DNA from: Halobacillus litoralis
Lineage (GTDB): Bacteria; Bacillota; Bacilli; Bacillales; Halobacillaceae
Direction: 5' to 3'
Length of the DNA: 64,000 bases
NCBI RefSeq assembly: GCF_009856415.1
Contig: NZ_WMEZ01000001.1
Location: 62,001 to 126,000 of the forward strand
This document shows positions 38,600 to 47,738 of the stretch, one piece after another. The notes below the pieces were generated by a model. The model searched no databases. It saw only the letters and a list, made by a program, of their open reading frames with translations, and was not told the origin of the DNA. The position numbers and the translations under genes are program-made. The stretch's first letter is position 1, and every line of letters starts with the position of its first letter.

Positions 38600-40384
38600 A
38601 TGAATAAAAAGATGCGACTCAAACCGATGGCTTTAAACGTGCGATGGCCTCAATTCAACTTGCAAATAAGGCTGACAGTCATCGTTTGTGCGCTTGTACT
38701 TATTTCAGTTTCCATGATTGGTTTCTTCTCGTACACGAAGGCTAAGGAAAATCAAATGAATTTAGTCCATGATCGCCTGGAACGTGAGTTGTTGATGGCT
38801 CAGGATGTAGCAGAACAATTGATGTACGCCTTCGTTGGAGACCAGGAAGAATTCACAAAACGCATGGAAGGATACTCAAATGCTCAACAGGCGCAAATCC
38901 AACAAGATGGTTTATCCTCTGAAGCTTATCTCATTAATAACGAGGGAATCTATTCGTACCCTACAATGGATGAAGCTCCTCTTCCTGAACCTCTTGCGAA
39001 GAAACTTCTGAACAAAGAGAATGGTACAGAAACCGTGCAGTTGGATGGGGAAAGTTTTGTGTTATCTTATGCACCTGTCCAAGAATTACAAGGAATTTAT
39101 GTTCTTGGAGTCCCAGAGATTGATTTTATGAGTGGAGTGCGCCAAATGGCCATGTACACATTGATATTAGGTCTCATTACCGTAATAGCGATTGGTATAA
39201 TTGTTTATTTGGTTGTAGGGAAAAGCGTTCATCCAGTGAAACAGATGCAACGTGTTATGAAGCAAGCGAGAAATGGGGTTCTTAGTGAAGCAAGCTCCAT
39301 TAATACGAGCCTCCCTGAGATCCAGTCGTTAAGGAAAAGTTTTGAAGAGCTTATACATAAAATTGCAGATATTCTCTCTTCGCTTCAAGGGGCTGTTAAT
39401 CAACTTGAAAAAGGTGGTGAACAGATGGATGATTCTTCTCAGGATCTAAAACTTGTCCACCGCGATCTTCGGAAAAGTGTAAATCAAGTCCAAGGTGAAA
39501 GTGAGCAAACTTCAGAATATATGGATAGCCAAAAAGAAGTTTTTGACGAATTGAATATGGTATTCAGTCAGTTGCAAAAAACATTGGAAAACCTATTTGG
39601 CGAACAGGAACGAATGAATGGCGCTGTTCACTCTGGGAATGGAGGAGTGGAGCAGGTCGAACAATCTTTCCATAGTTTTAGAAAAGGAATTCAAGGAATG
39701 ACTTCAAGAATCGAAACTTTTCAAAACTACATGTTAAATATTCAGGATTCTGGCACCAAAATTCAAGAGATTGCAGAGCAGACGAGAATGCTTGCATTGA
39801 ACGCTTCTATTGAAGCCGCTCGTGCTGGTGAGCACGGAAAAGGATTCGCTGTTGTCGCCCAGGAAGTTCGACGACTGGCTGACCGATCTAGAATAGCAGC
39901 TGTTGATGTCGACCAGCGCATGAAGGATGTCATGTCTCTCGGTGGTGACCTTTCCACACAATTTGACCAAATGGAACGTGAAATTCAGGAAAGGCAGCAT
40001 GAAATGGATATTTCAAAAAATGCCTTCAGGAATTTATCGGAAGGTATGTACACGTTTAACTTACAATTAGAGTCCACTAAACACCAGTTGAATGAAGGCA
40101 AAGAGGTCATGCCTCGTATGGAGGATGTTATTGAAGGAATGAACAAAGTTACCTCAAATCAGGCTCGTTCTACAGAAAAATTAGCCGAAACATCCGTACG
40201 TCAACAATTCACTATGGAAACTTTCGATGCATTTACTAATGATCTGATTGGACTTACACAGGAGTTATCCAGTATTATTGCTTCCAATCAATTTGAAAAT
40301 GAAGAAGCAGTAAAGGAAAATTTGAATCTTGCTGGCAATGATGAGCATAAAGATGATTCTACAGTTGAAGAGAAAGCTTCATGA
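38600..40384 (+). CDS. Methyl-accepting chemotaxis-like membrane receptor
   Basis: 594 residues: two membrane helices (about 23-44 and 185-207) bracket an extracellular sensor of roughly 140 residues, then a HAMP-like linker and a cytoplasmic MCP signalling domain whose hairpin tip reads [20 protein letters not shown] (about 391-410). The acidic C-terminal tail is unusual. The ligand is unknown. ATG 38600 follows GGAGTG; the longer frame from TTG 38564 has no ribosome site and runs into the promoter. A PHO-box-like array and the adjacent Na/Pi transporter suggest a phosphate link. It might signal to something other than flagella. Confidence 0.88.
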   Translation: MNKKMRLKPMALNVRWPQFNLQIRLTVIVCALVLISVSMIGFFSYTKAKENQMNLVHDRLERELLMAQDVAEQLMYAFVGDQEEFTKRMEGYSNAQQAQIQQDGLSSEAYLINNEGIYSYPTMDEAPLPEPLAKKLLNKENGTETVQLDGESFVLSYAPVQELQGIYVLGVPEIDFMSGVRQMAMYTLILGLITVIAIGIIVYLVVGKSVHPVKQMQRVMKQARNGVLSEASSINTSLPEIQSLRKSFEELIHKIADILSSLQGAVNQLEKGGEQMDDSSQDLKLVHRDLRKSVNQVQGESEQTSEYMDSQKEVFDELNMVFSQLQKTLENLFGEQERMNGAVHSGNGGVEQVEQSFHSFRKGIQGMTSRIETFQNYMLNIQDSGTKIQEIAEQTRMLALNASIEAARAGEHGKGFAVVAQEVRRLADRSRIAAVDVDQRMKDVMSLGGDLSTQFDQMEREIQERQHEMDISKNAFRNLSEGMYTFNLQLESTKHQLNEGKEVMPRMEDVIEGMNKVTSNQARSTEKLAETSVRQQFTMETFDAFTNDLIGLTQELSSIIASNQFENEEAVKENLNLAGNDEHKDDSTVEEKAS

Positions 40385-40415
40385 AAGGTCCCAATCACGG
40401 GGTTTTTTTTATTTG
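40384..40415 (+). terminator. Weak terminator-like hairpin after the chemoreceptor gene
   Basis: AAAGGTCCC can pair with GGGGTTTTT using several G-T pairs around AATCAC, followed by T. Its weakness leaves room for read-through into the next gene. Confidence 0.4.
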
Positions 40416-40490
40416 AAAATTCAAATAACACACAACAGTTGCTTCAGTATTATGCGAATGTAAATTTAATGTTAAGATTCATGAATTGCC

Positions 40491-40519
40491 TTTACAAAAG
40501 CTTTTTCCATGGTTAATAT
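40491..40519 (+). promoter_or_regulatory. SigA-like promoter for the Na/Pi cotransporter
   Basis: TTTACA (40491-40496), 17-base spacer, TAATAT (40514-40519). No 11-bp-periodic PHO hexamers were seen here. Confidence 0.55.
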
Positions 40520-40581
40520 GAGTGAGGTTGTTTTAATAAAGAGAAAAATGAAGAAACTTGGATGAAGAAAGGGTGGAGAAC

Positions 40582-42219
40582 ATGGAAATCGATGTGCAAC
40601 AGATGATATTTGAATTCATCGGTGGACTCGGTATCTTTCTATTCGGCTTAAAATATATGGCGGATGGACTACAACGTACAGCGGGAGATCGTTTGAGGGA
40701 ACTATTAGACCGTTTCACGAGCAATCCATTTATGGGTGTGATCGCGGGTACCGTCGTTACGGTTCTTGTACAGAGTAGTAGTACGACTACCGTATTGACT
40801 GTAGGTCTTGTCAATGCAGGATTCATGACATTCAGACAAGCGATTGGTGTTATTATGGGTGCCAACATTGGTACAACAATGACTGCATTTATTATAGGTA
40901 TAGATATTAAAGCTTATGGATTACCAATCCTTGCTGTTGGTGCTTTCTTGCTATTCTTTTTCAAAAGTAAAAAAGTCGCGAACTTTGGTCAGACCATCTT
41001 CGGTCTAGGTGCTTTGTTCTTTGGACTTGAAGTAATGAGTGGAGGAGTAAAGCCACTTCGATCATTACAAGCTTTCCAGGATTTGACGGTAAGCATGAGT
41101 GATAACCCGATTCTGGGTGTTATTGTAGGTACCTTATTCACAGTTATTGTACAAAGCTCCAGTGCCACAATTGGAATTTTGCAGACGTTACTGGGAGAAG
41201 GGCTTGTCGATTTACAAGCAGCTATTCCTGTATTGTTTGGTGATAATATCGGAACAACGATTACAGCTGTTCTTGCATCCATCGGTGCGAGTGTCGGGGC
41301 GAAGCGAGCTGCTTTTGCTCACGTCATATTCAACGTGTTAGGTGCTACCGTATTTTTAATTTTCTTAGTTCCATTTGAAAGATATGTGAACTGGTTACAA
41401 ACGAGTATGGATTTAGAGCCTGAAATGACCATTGCCTTTGCCCACGGATCCTTTAACATTGCTAATGCGGTTGTCCAATTCCCGTTTATTGCAGTCCTCG
41501 CATGGATTGTCATTAAACTGGTACCAGGAAAGGATTCAGAAATTGATCATAAACCACAGCATTTGGATCCGATCTTTATTGAACAATCTCCATCCCTTGC
41601 TTTAGACCAAGCAAAAGAAGAAGTTGTTCGTATGGGTGAATATGCTTATAAAGGTCTTGAAGAGACAAGCCTTTATTTAAACAATAAACAGCAAAAGCAC
41701 TCTGAACTTGCTATGCAAATTGAAGATGCTTTGAACAACCTTGATCGCAAAATAACAGATTATCTAGTGGATCTTTCTCAAGCTTCACTTTCAGATGAGG
41801 AAAGTCACAAGCATTCGGCACTAATGGATTCTGTCAGAGATTTAGAACGTATTGGTGACCACTTTGAGAATATCATTGAGCTGATCGATTATAAGAACTC
41901 AAATAAAGTGAACCTGACTCCTCAGGCCATTGAGGATTTGAATACAATGTTTGACCTTACGTTAATGACCGTCAAACAGGCGACAAGATCTCTTGAAACG
42001 ATGAGTCGCGAAGAAGCACTGGCCGTCGTTCAAAAAGAGAATGAATTGGATCGTATGGAACGTAGTTATCGTAAGAAGCACATCATCCGTTTGAACGAGG
42101 GTGTATGTACAGGACAAGCAGGAATTGTATTTGTCGACATGATCAGCAACTTAGAACGTATCGGTGACCATGCCGTGAACATTGCTGAAGAAGTTTTAGG
42201 AGAAAAAGAAAGTCTATAA
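40582..42219 (+). CDS. Na/Pi cotransporter (NptA/YqeW type) with C-terminal PhoU-like domain
   Basis: Sodium-coupled phosphate transporter, 545 residues. The membrane half has two inverted repeats, each with a QSSS motif (VQSSSTTTVLT at about 64, VQSSSATIGIL at about 190), and the C-terminal 200 residues form a PhoU-like helical domain (DLERIGDHFENIIE ... NLERIGDHAVNIAEE). ATG 40582 follows GGGTGG. B. subtilis yqeW lies beside mtaB near rpsU; here it is next to a chemoreceptor-like gene, away from that position. Confidence 0.92.
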   Translation: MEIDVQQMIFEFIGGLGIFLFGLKYMADGLQRTAGDRLRELLDRFTSNPFMGVIAGTVVTVLVQSSSTTTVLTVGLVNAGFMTFRQAIGVIMGANIGTTMTAFIIGIDIKAYGLPILAVGAFLLFFFKSKKVANFGQTIFGLGALFFGLEVMSGGVKPLRSLQAFQDLTVSMSDNPILGVIVGTLFTVIVQSSSATIGILQTLLGEGLVDLQAAIPVLFGDNIGTTITAVLASIGASVGAKRAAFAHVIFNVLGATVFLIFLVPFERYVNWLQTSMDLEPEMTIAFAHGSFNIANAVVQFPFIAVLAWIVIKLVPGKDSEIDHKPQHLDPIFIEQSPSLALDQAKEEVVRMGEYAYKGLEETSLYLNNKQQKHSELAMQIEDALNNLDRKITDYLVDLSQASLSDEESHKHSALMDSVRDLERIGDHFENIIELIDYKNSNKVNLTPQAIEDLNTMFDLTLMTVKQATRSLETMSREEALAVVQKENELDRMERSYRKKHIIRLNEGVCTGQAGIVFVDMISNLERIGDHAVNIAEEVLGEKESL

Positions 42220-42221
42220 AG

Positions 42222-42252
42222 AAAAAGGCGGCTGACTCAGCCGCCTTTTTTG
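42222..42252 (+). terminator. Terminator after the Na/Pi cotransporter gene
   Basis: AAAAAGGCGGCTGA pairs with TCAGCCGCCTTTTT almost without loop and is followed by a T run. Confidence 0.9.
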
Positions 42253-42295
42253 TGGTTATGGGATGTTTGACACAACAAGTGTTATGAAAGAAGTT

Positions 42296-42505
42296 GGCAG
42301 GATTGTGTAAGACTCAGTTTCAAGATGTTTGTTGGGATTTAGGGGCTACGGGAAAAGGTTCGCTTTCCATGGGGGCGGGCGCTGAGCCTCCTCGAGCTTG
42401 CTCTGTGGAGTCTCAGCTGTCCCGCACACCCCTTAGGAGTCTCTTCGTTTCCCTCCGCCCCTTTACCTTAATAGTTTCTCGAAACTAAATCTTTAAGAAA
42501 AAAGA
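42296..42505. repeat. Palindromic interspersed repeat, copy 4
   Basis: This occupies most of the gene-free stretch 42220-42669. It runs from GGCAGGATTGTGTAAGACTC on the left to TCTCGAAACTAAATCTTTAAG on the right (shown in two overlapping parts TCTCGAAACTAAATC and AATCTTTAAG). The interior reads GCTTTCCATGGGGGCGGGCG and CTCCTCGAGC. It lies between the transporter terminator and the tRNA promoter. Confidence 0.8.
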
Positions 42506-42611
42506 ACTTATATGAAAGTATATTCAAGATATTTTTTGTTAAAAAACCCTTGAAAGGAGCAGAAGGGCGTGATATATTATTTTTGTCGCTGATTTGAGAG
42601 AGAAAAAACAG

Positions 42612-42640
42612 TTGACGTTCTGAAATAGAAATGTTATATT
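42612..42640 (+). promoter_or_regulatory. Promoter of the tRNA cluster
   Basis: TTGACG (42612-42617), 17-base spacer, TATATT (42635-42640), about 30 bases before the first tRNA. Confidence 0.85.
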
Positions 42641-42669
42641 ATTAAAGTCGCTCACAAGCGATATTAATT

Positions 42670-42746
42670 GGCGGTGTAGCTCAGCTGGCTAGAGCGTACG
42701 GTTCATACCCGTGAGGTCGTGGGTTCGATTCCCTCCACCGCCACCA
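42670..42746 (+). tRNA. tRNA-Met (CAT), elongator type
   Basis: Cloverleaf from GGCGGTG to the encoded CCA; anticodon stem TACGG/CCGTG around loop TTCATAC gives CAT. G1-C72 pairs and there is no G-C triple in the anticodon stem, so this is not the initiator. Confidence 0.93.
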
Positions 42747-42769
42747 AACATACATAATTAAAAAAACGT

Positions 42770-42846
42770 GGCGGTTGTGGCGAAGTGGTTAACGCACCGG
42801 ATTGTGGTTCCGGCATTCGTGGGTTCGATTCCCATCAACCGCCCCA
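42770..42846 (+). tRNA. tRNA-His (GTG)
   Basis: Extra G at -1 (42770) faces C73, the identity feature of tRNA-His; anticodon loop ATTGTGG gives GTG. CCA is encoded (42844-42846). Confidence 0.95.
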
Positions 42847-42849
42847 TGT

Positions 42850-42926
42850 GGACCCTTAGCTCAGCTGGTTAGAGCTATCGGCTCATAACCGATCGGTCGC
42901 AGGTTCGAGTCCTGCAGGGTCCACCA
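42850..42926 (+). tRNA. tRNA-Ile2 (CAT, expected lysidine at C34)
   Basis: Cloverleaf GGACCCT...AGGGTCCACCA with anticodon loop CTCATAA, anticodon CAT. The acceptor stem and overall sequence match Bacillus tRNA-Ile2, whose C34 is converted to lysidine by TilS, rather than the elongator Met at 42670. Identity is inferred; the anticodon is seen. Confidence 0.85.
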
Positions 42927-42937
42927 CAACATGTTTC

Positions 42938-43030
42938 GGAGGAGTACCCAAGTTTGGCTGAAGGGAGCGGTCTTGAAAACCGCCAGGGGCTTTACGGCCC
43001 GCGGGGGTTCGAATCCCTCCTCCTCCGCCA
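42938..43030 (+). tRNA. tRNA-Ser (TGA)
   Basis: 93-base class II tRNA with a long variable arm; anticodon loop CTTGAAA gives TGA. Acceptor GGAGGAG/CTCCTCC and encoded CCA. Confidence 0.95.
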
Positions 43031-43092
43031 TGATACTTAATTAACGAAATTATGGACGATATGGTCAATAATATAAAAACAAATATAAACAT

Positions 43093-43165
<73 letters not shown>

Positions 43166-43173
43166 CTCTTTTT

Positions 43174-43205
43174 AAACAATCAAGTGATGCTTGGTTGTTT
43201 TTTTA
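43174..43205 (+). terminator. Terminator of the tRNA cluster
   Basis: AAACAATCAAG pairs with CTTGGTTGTTT around TGATG, followed by a run of T. Confidence 0.9.
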
Positions 43206-43280
43206 TGTTTCAAAATTTGCTTTCAGGGAATTCTTAATATCGTGATGCAAAACATTTGCTAATCATTTTTCCGTTTGATA

Positions 43281-43316
43281 ATGTAAAATATGAAGCGGAA
43301 TGCTTCTGTTTTACAT
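43281..43316 (+). promoter_or_regulatory. Hairpin in the sodA leader
   Basis: ATGTAAAATATGAAGC (43281-43296) pairs with GCTTCTGTTTTACAT (43302-43316) with one bulge or mismatch, ending about 8 bases before the AAAGGAGG ribosome site. It has no terminator T run. Confidence 0.45.
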
Positions 43317-43341
43317 ATTATTTTAAAGGAGGAGTTACATT

Positions 43342-43956
43342 ATGGCTAAATTTGAACTACCAGAACTACCTTATGCTTATGATGCATTAGAACCCACTAT
43401 TGATAAGGAAACAATGAACATCCACCATACGAAGCACCACAACGGATATGTAACAAAGCTTAACAATGCACTTGAAGGACATGCAGATCTACAAGATAAG
43501 TCCTTGGAAGAGCTTCTTTCCAATAATCTTTCTGTTGTACCTGAGGATATCCGCACAGCGGTTCGCCGTAACGGTGGCGGCCACGCAAACCACAGCCTTT
43601 TCTGGACAATTATGTCTCCGAATGGTGGCGGTGAGCCAACAGGCGATCTTTCTACGAAAATCAATGATACATTCGGTGGCTTCGACCAGTTCAAAGAAAA
43701 GTTTGAAGAAACGGCAAAAGGCCGCTTCGGATCTGGTTGGGCTTGGCTAGTAGTCAATAATGGTGACCTTGAAGTAATCGATACTCTTAACCAAGATTCT
43801 CCGATTATGGAAGGTAAAACTCCAATCTTAGGTCTTGATGTTTGGGAGCATGCGTATTACTTGAACTATCAAAACCGTCGCCCTGATTATGTTTCAGCAT
43901 TCTGGAACGTTGTAAATTGGGATGAAGTAGCAAAGCGTTTCGACGCAGCTAAATAA
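43342..43956 (+). CDS. sodA: Superoxide dismutase (Mn type)
   Basis: Cytoplasmic Fe/Mn superoxide dismutase, 204 residues. Metal ligands lie in [13 protein letters not shown] (His), NHSLFWTIM (His), and [11 protein letters not shown] (Asp and His); the GGEPTG and GSGWAWLVV segments favour manganese. AAAGGAGGAG precedes the ATG. Same location as B. subtilis sodA, before yqgE and pbpA. Confidence 0.97.
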   Translation: MAKFELPELPYAYDALEPTIDKETMNIHHTKHHNGYVTKLNNALEGHADLQDKSLEELLSNNLSVVPEDIRTAVRRNGGGHANHSLFWTIMSPNGGGEPTGDLSTKINDTFGGFDQFKEKFEETAKGRFGSGWAWLVVNNGDLEVIDTLNQDSPIMEGKTPILGLDVWEHAYYLNYQNRRPDYVSAFWNVVNWDEVAKRFDAAK

Positions 43957-43968
43957 TTGAAAATTACT

Positions 43969-44003
43969 GAGAGGCATGGATATTAATCCATGCCTCTCTT
44001 TTT
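43969..44003 (+). terminator. Terminator after sodA
   Basis: A perfect 13-bp stem GAGAGGCATGGAT/ATCCATGCCTCTC around ATTA, then TTTTT. Confidence 0.93.
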
Positions 44004-44058
44004 GTATATCTCCTTTTGTTCTGAAAACACTAAAGGTGAACACAAAGGAGACATGGAT

Positions 44059-45294
44059 ATGGTGAGTAAGCTGCGTGTGTGGCTCAGCCACGAAAATGTA
44101 TCAAAAGATTTACTGCTGTTACTTCTCATTGGAGGCTTATACTCTCTCGGTATATTCTTATCCAGTACATTTGTGAACATATACTTATGGAAACAATCCA
44201 ATAGCTACATTGACATAGCTCTCTATAATTTAGCCATTTATGTATTGCAACCAATAACTTTCATATTAGCGGGCAAGTGCGCGAAGAGAATAGATCGTGT
44301 CATCGTGTTGAGAACCGGCGTAACCGTTCTCTCTTTGTTTTTTTTAACTGTGTTACTTGTGGGTGAACGGGCAGCTACCTTTAATATTATGCTGGGGTCA
44401 CTTTTGGGGGTAGGGTATGGCTTTTATTGGCTTGCTTACAATGTGTTGACCTTTGAGATTACTGAACCTGATACCCGCGATTTTTTCAATGGATTTCTTG
44501 GTGTGCTGCAATCTCTAGGTGGAATGACCGGTCCGATACTTGCGGGTTATATCATTTCCAGGTTGAACAATTTTACTGGATATACTGTGATTTTCACGAT
44601 TTCCTTCGGTTTGTTCATAGTTGCTGTCCTTGTAAGTTTTGGTTTATCGAGAAGAAAGGCTAAAGGTAATTTTTCGTTCCGTAGGATTGTATCAGAGAGA
44701 AGGAATAACTCAAATTGGCGACGAATATTGAATGCTCATGTTTCGCAAGGCTTTAGAGAAGGGACCTTCTTATTTGCGGTCTCCATCTGGATTTTTTTAT
44801 TGACTGAAAATGAGTTGTCTTTAGGTGTATTCAATTTGGTTTATTCTGGTTTTTCTTTTCTATTCTACTTTCTAGTCAGTCGTTGGGTTAAGCCCAGGCG
44901 GAGGAAGAAGGCGATCCTTATATCAGGATTGGCTTTATATTTGAGTGTTTTGATTTTACTTTTCAGTGATACGATGGCTCTGTTGCTCATCTATGCAGGG
45001 GTTGCAGGGGTGTTTTTCCCAATGCTTTATGTGCCATATATTTCGTTGACGTACGACGTCATAGGAAAATCGTGGAATGCAGCTGAAATGCGAATTGAAT
45101 ACATTGTAGTCAGGGAGATTTTTCTTAATCTAGGAAGAGTGTTATCCATTGTAATTTTCCTTATTGCCATAACGCTCATCCCGCCGGAAACTGGAATTCC
45201 TTATATTTTGTTGATTGTTGGAGGCGGTCATTTCTTTATCTATTTCTTTGTGAAGGGTATTGACACGCAGTGCACAGAATCGTCACATAATTGA
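44059..45294 (+). CDS. MFS transporter (YqgE-like)
   Basis: 411 residues with about 12 membrane helices and the MFS cytoplasmic loop between halves (LSRRKAKGNFSFRRIV). The substrate cannot be inferred. ATG 44059 follows AAAGGAG at good spacing; the ATG at 44053 is too close to it, and the longer frame starts inside the sodA terminator. In B. subtilis yqgE has the same position between sodA and pbpA. Confidence 0.85.
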   Translation: MVSKLRVWLSHENVSKDLLLLLLIGGLYSLGIFLSSTFVNIYLWKQSNSYIDIALYNLAIYVLQPITFILAGKCAKRIDRVIVLRTGVTVLSLFFLTVLLVGERAATFNIMLGSLLGVGYGFYWLAYNVLTFEITEPDTRDFFNGFLGVLQSLGGMTGPILAGYIISRLNNFTGYTVIFTISFGLFIVAVLVSFGLSRRKAKGNFSFRRIVSERRNNSNWRRILNAHVSQGFREGTFLFAVSIWIFLLTENELSLGVFNLVYSGFSFLFYFLVSRWVKPRRRKKAILISGLALYLSVLILLFSDTMALLLIYAGVAGVFFPMLYVPYISLTYDVIGKSWNAAEMRIEYIVVREIFLNLGRVLSIVIFLIAITLIPPETGIPYILLIVGGGHFFIYFFVKGIDTQCTESSHN

Positions 45295-45379
45295 ACACAA
45301 TAACCCATGAGCTTCATCTATTCTATGATGCATAATAAATGCTATAATGAATGAAGCATGTAAAGAAGGAGAGGAGTTC

Positions 45380-47527
45380 ATGGGAAAGAAGCAAAAAAAC
45401 AAATCGAAGTACAAGTCACACCTTTCTTTCCGATTGAACGTGGTGTTTTTTGTTGTATTCCTAATATTTGCTGGAATCATACTTCAACTAGGGGTCGTTC
45501 AAATTCTAAACGGGGAAGAGGCCCAGGAAGAAATTGACCGTACAGAAAACACAACGACCAGCATACCAGTACCTAGGGGAGAAATGTACGATCGATATGG
45601 CCGTGTAGTGGTTGATAACCAGCCGTTATATTCGATTACCTACACACCTCCAAAAGGTGTTCAACCTAATGACAAGCTGCAATTAGCTGAAGAAATATCT
45701 AAGTATATAGATATGGAATTTGAAGGGAAGTTAACGGATAGAGACCTTAAGGAGTACTTCTTTCTTCTAAACCAGGAAGAGGTTGCTGCGCGTATTGAAA
45801 ATGAGGATACATCAGAATTGGATAATGGTGAAGTCTACCAACTTCAACTAGATAGCATTAAAAAAGACGAAATTGCTGGCTATGACAACCAAACGAAGGA
45901 AATCATAGCCATTAAGAAGGAATTAGACAAAGCCTATGCTCTTGCACCTCACGTTTTGAAAAATACAGATATCTCTGAAAGGGAATATTCGGTTGTTGCT
46001 GAACACTTAGCTGAGTTACCCGGGATTAACGTGACATCGGATTGGGAGCGTACATATCCGTATGATTCTGTCTTCCGCAGTTATATCGGAAGCATTACTT
46101 CGAAAGAACAAGGTGTTCCGAGAGATCAACTGGATTATTTCATGTCGTTGGATTACAGCCGTAATGATCGTGTGGGAACAAGCGGGCTAGAACAACAGTA
46201 TGAGGATGTTTTAAGAGGCACGAAAGAAAAGGTCCAATACGAAACAGACAAGAACAATAATGTGATTAATTCCAAGGTAATTCGTGAGGGGGAGAAAGGT
46301 AAAGATCTCGTCCTGACGATAGACATGGAGTTGCAAGAACGAGTCAACAAGATTGTTCAGGAAGAACTGGAAGCAGCCATTCGCAAAGCCCCTGGTCCAA
46401 ACAGACACCTGGAGAATGCTGTGGCAGTCGTTTCTAACCCAAACACAGGTGAAATTTTGGCGATTACAGGTCAAACCTACAACAGAAATCCTGAAGATGG
46501 GGAATCTCGATTCTCTGATACTTCCCATCAGGCTCTTTATAATTCCTATATGCCTGGTTCGATTGTAAAAGGAGCTACCGTGTTAACAGGATTACATGAA
46601 GGCGCTGTGACACCTAATACATGGATCAATGACAAACCAGTCACCATAGGGCCAACTAAAAAAAGTTCTTACACATCTAATATAGGTACCGTCAATGATA
46701 TTGCAGCACTTCAGCAGTCTTCGAACGTATATATGTACTTCCTCGCTATGTACTTAGGAGGGAATTATAGCAACAACTATGATATGAATTCACTATCATT
46801 AGAACAAGGCACGTTTGGCAACTTTATTTATAATTTTAACCAGCTCGGACTTGGTGTGAAAACGGGTATTGATTTTCCGTATGAAGGTTTAGGGGTTACA
46901 GGCGAACCTCGGAACCCAGGACACATCCTGGACTTCTCCATCGGCCAATTCAGCACCTATACACCGATGCAGTTGAACCAATATGTATCCACCATTGCAA
47001 ACGGTGGTGACCGAATGAGGCCAAGATTGGTGAAAAGTGTTCATGAGCCATCGCTGAAAGATGGGCTGGGTCCATTGTACAAAGATTATAGTCCACAAGT
47101 ATTGAACCAGCTAGAGATGGACCAATCTTATATTGAAAGAGTACAAGAAGGGTTCAGGCAAGTTGCTCAAACAAATCAGGGGACAGCAAGTCATGTGTTC
47201 TCTAAAGAACCTTATGCGAAATACAACATGGCTGTAAAGACAGGAACGGCACAATCATTCAAAGCCGTGTTTGATGAAAATGGTGAAAGAACAACCTACA
47301 GCGAACTATTAAATAAAACCTTGGTTGGATATGCACCTTCGAATGACCCGGAAATTGCTTTTTCCATCGTTTCCCCTTATTTAGGAGAAAACGCAACAAG
47401 TACTTTTGATATCAGCAACAAAATTGGTGCGCGGATTGGACAAGCGTATTTTGAACTGAAAGAGGAACGGCAGAAGAACGGAATAACTACGAATAATTCA
47501 GAGGAAGAAGCAGAAACTGAGGAGTGA
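45380..47527 (+). CDS. pbpA: Class B penicillin-binding protein (PbpA, transpeptidase)
   Basis: Peptidoglycan transpeptidase for side-wall synthesis; B. subtilis PBP2a (YqgF) is the positional counterpart. 715 residues: one N-terminal membrane helix (about 20-42), a dimerisation/linker domain and a transpeptidase domain with active-site S394-I-V-K, SSN at 447-449 and K620-T-G. AGAGGAG precedes ATG 45380; the longer frame to 45347 is unsupported. Confidence 0.94.
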   Translation: MGKKQKNKSKYKSHLSFRLNVVFFVVFLIFAGIILQLGVVQILNGEEAQEEIDRTENTTTSIPVPRGEMYDRYGRVVVDNQPLYSITYTPPKGVQPNDKLQLAEEISKYIDMEFEGKLTDRDLKEYFFLLNQEEVAARIENEDTSELDNGEVYQLQLDSIKKDEIAGYDNQTKEIIAIKKELDKAYALAPHVLKNTDISEREYSVVAEHLAELPGINVTSDWERTYPYDSVFRSYIGSITSKEQGVPRDQLDYFMSLDYSRNDRVGTSGLEQQYEDVLRGTKEKVQYETDKNNNVINSKVIREGEKGKDLVLTIDMELQERVNKIVQEELEAAIRKAPGPNRHLENAVAVVSNPNTGEILAITGQTYNRNPEDGESRFSDTSHQALYNSYMPGSIVKGATVLTGLHEGAVTPNTWINDKPVTIGPTKKSSYTSNIGTVNDIAALQQSSNVYMYFLAMYLGGNYSNNYDMNSLSLEQGTFGNFIYNFNQLGLGVKTGIDFPYEGLGVTGEPRNPGHILDFSIGQFSTYTPMQLNQYVSTIANGGDRMRPRLVKSVHEPSLKDGLGPLYKDYSPQVLNQLEMDQSYIERVQEGFRQVAQTNQGTASHVFSKEPYAKYNMAVKTGTAQSFKAVFDENGERTTYSELLNKTLVGYAPSNDPEIAFSIVSPYLGENATSTFDISNKIGARIGQAYFELKEERQKNGITTNNSEEEAETEE

Positions 47528-47551
47528 TACGACATGTATCACTCCTTTTTT
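47521..47551 (+). terminator. Terminator overlapping the end of pbpA
   Basis: GGAGTGATAC/GTATCACTCC stem around GACAT, including the TGA stop, followed by a T run. Confidence 0.9.
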
Positions 47552-47619
47552 ATATATTAACGGATGAAAAATTGAGATATATCCAAACATAAAGGTGTTT
47601 ATTCAACAAAAAACGCCAA

Positions 47620-47678
47620 TTTACAAAACCTTTACGTTTGGTTCATATGTCATTAAAACTCTCTCGTTAATATATAAA
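47620..47678 (+). promoter_or_regulatory. PHO box and promoter of the pst operon
   Basis: Hexamers TTTACA (47620), TTTACG (47631), TTCATA (47642) and TTAAAA (47653) at exactly 11-bp spacing match the PhoP-binding repeats of Bacillus. Nine bases later comes TAATAT/TATAAA (47668-47678) as the -10. This identifies pst as a PhoPR target, as in B. subtilis. Confidence 0.9.
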
Positions 47679-47738
47679 ATGTGAGATGGCCAAGCCGTCG
47701 AACACAAAACATAACCACAAATATAGGGGGAGAAAGAA

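Noticed and set aside
40400-40520. PHO box before the Na/Pi cotransporter
   Set aside because: TTAATG, TTAAGA, TTCATG and TTTACA occur, but their spacing is not 11 bp and they do not line up with the -10.
43990-44058. Longer N-terminus for the MFS protein
   Set aside because: It begins inside the sodA terminator and lacks a ribosome site; ATG 44059 follows AAAGGAG.
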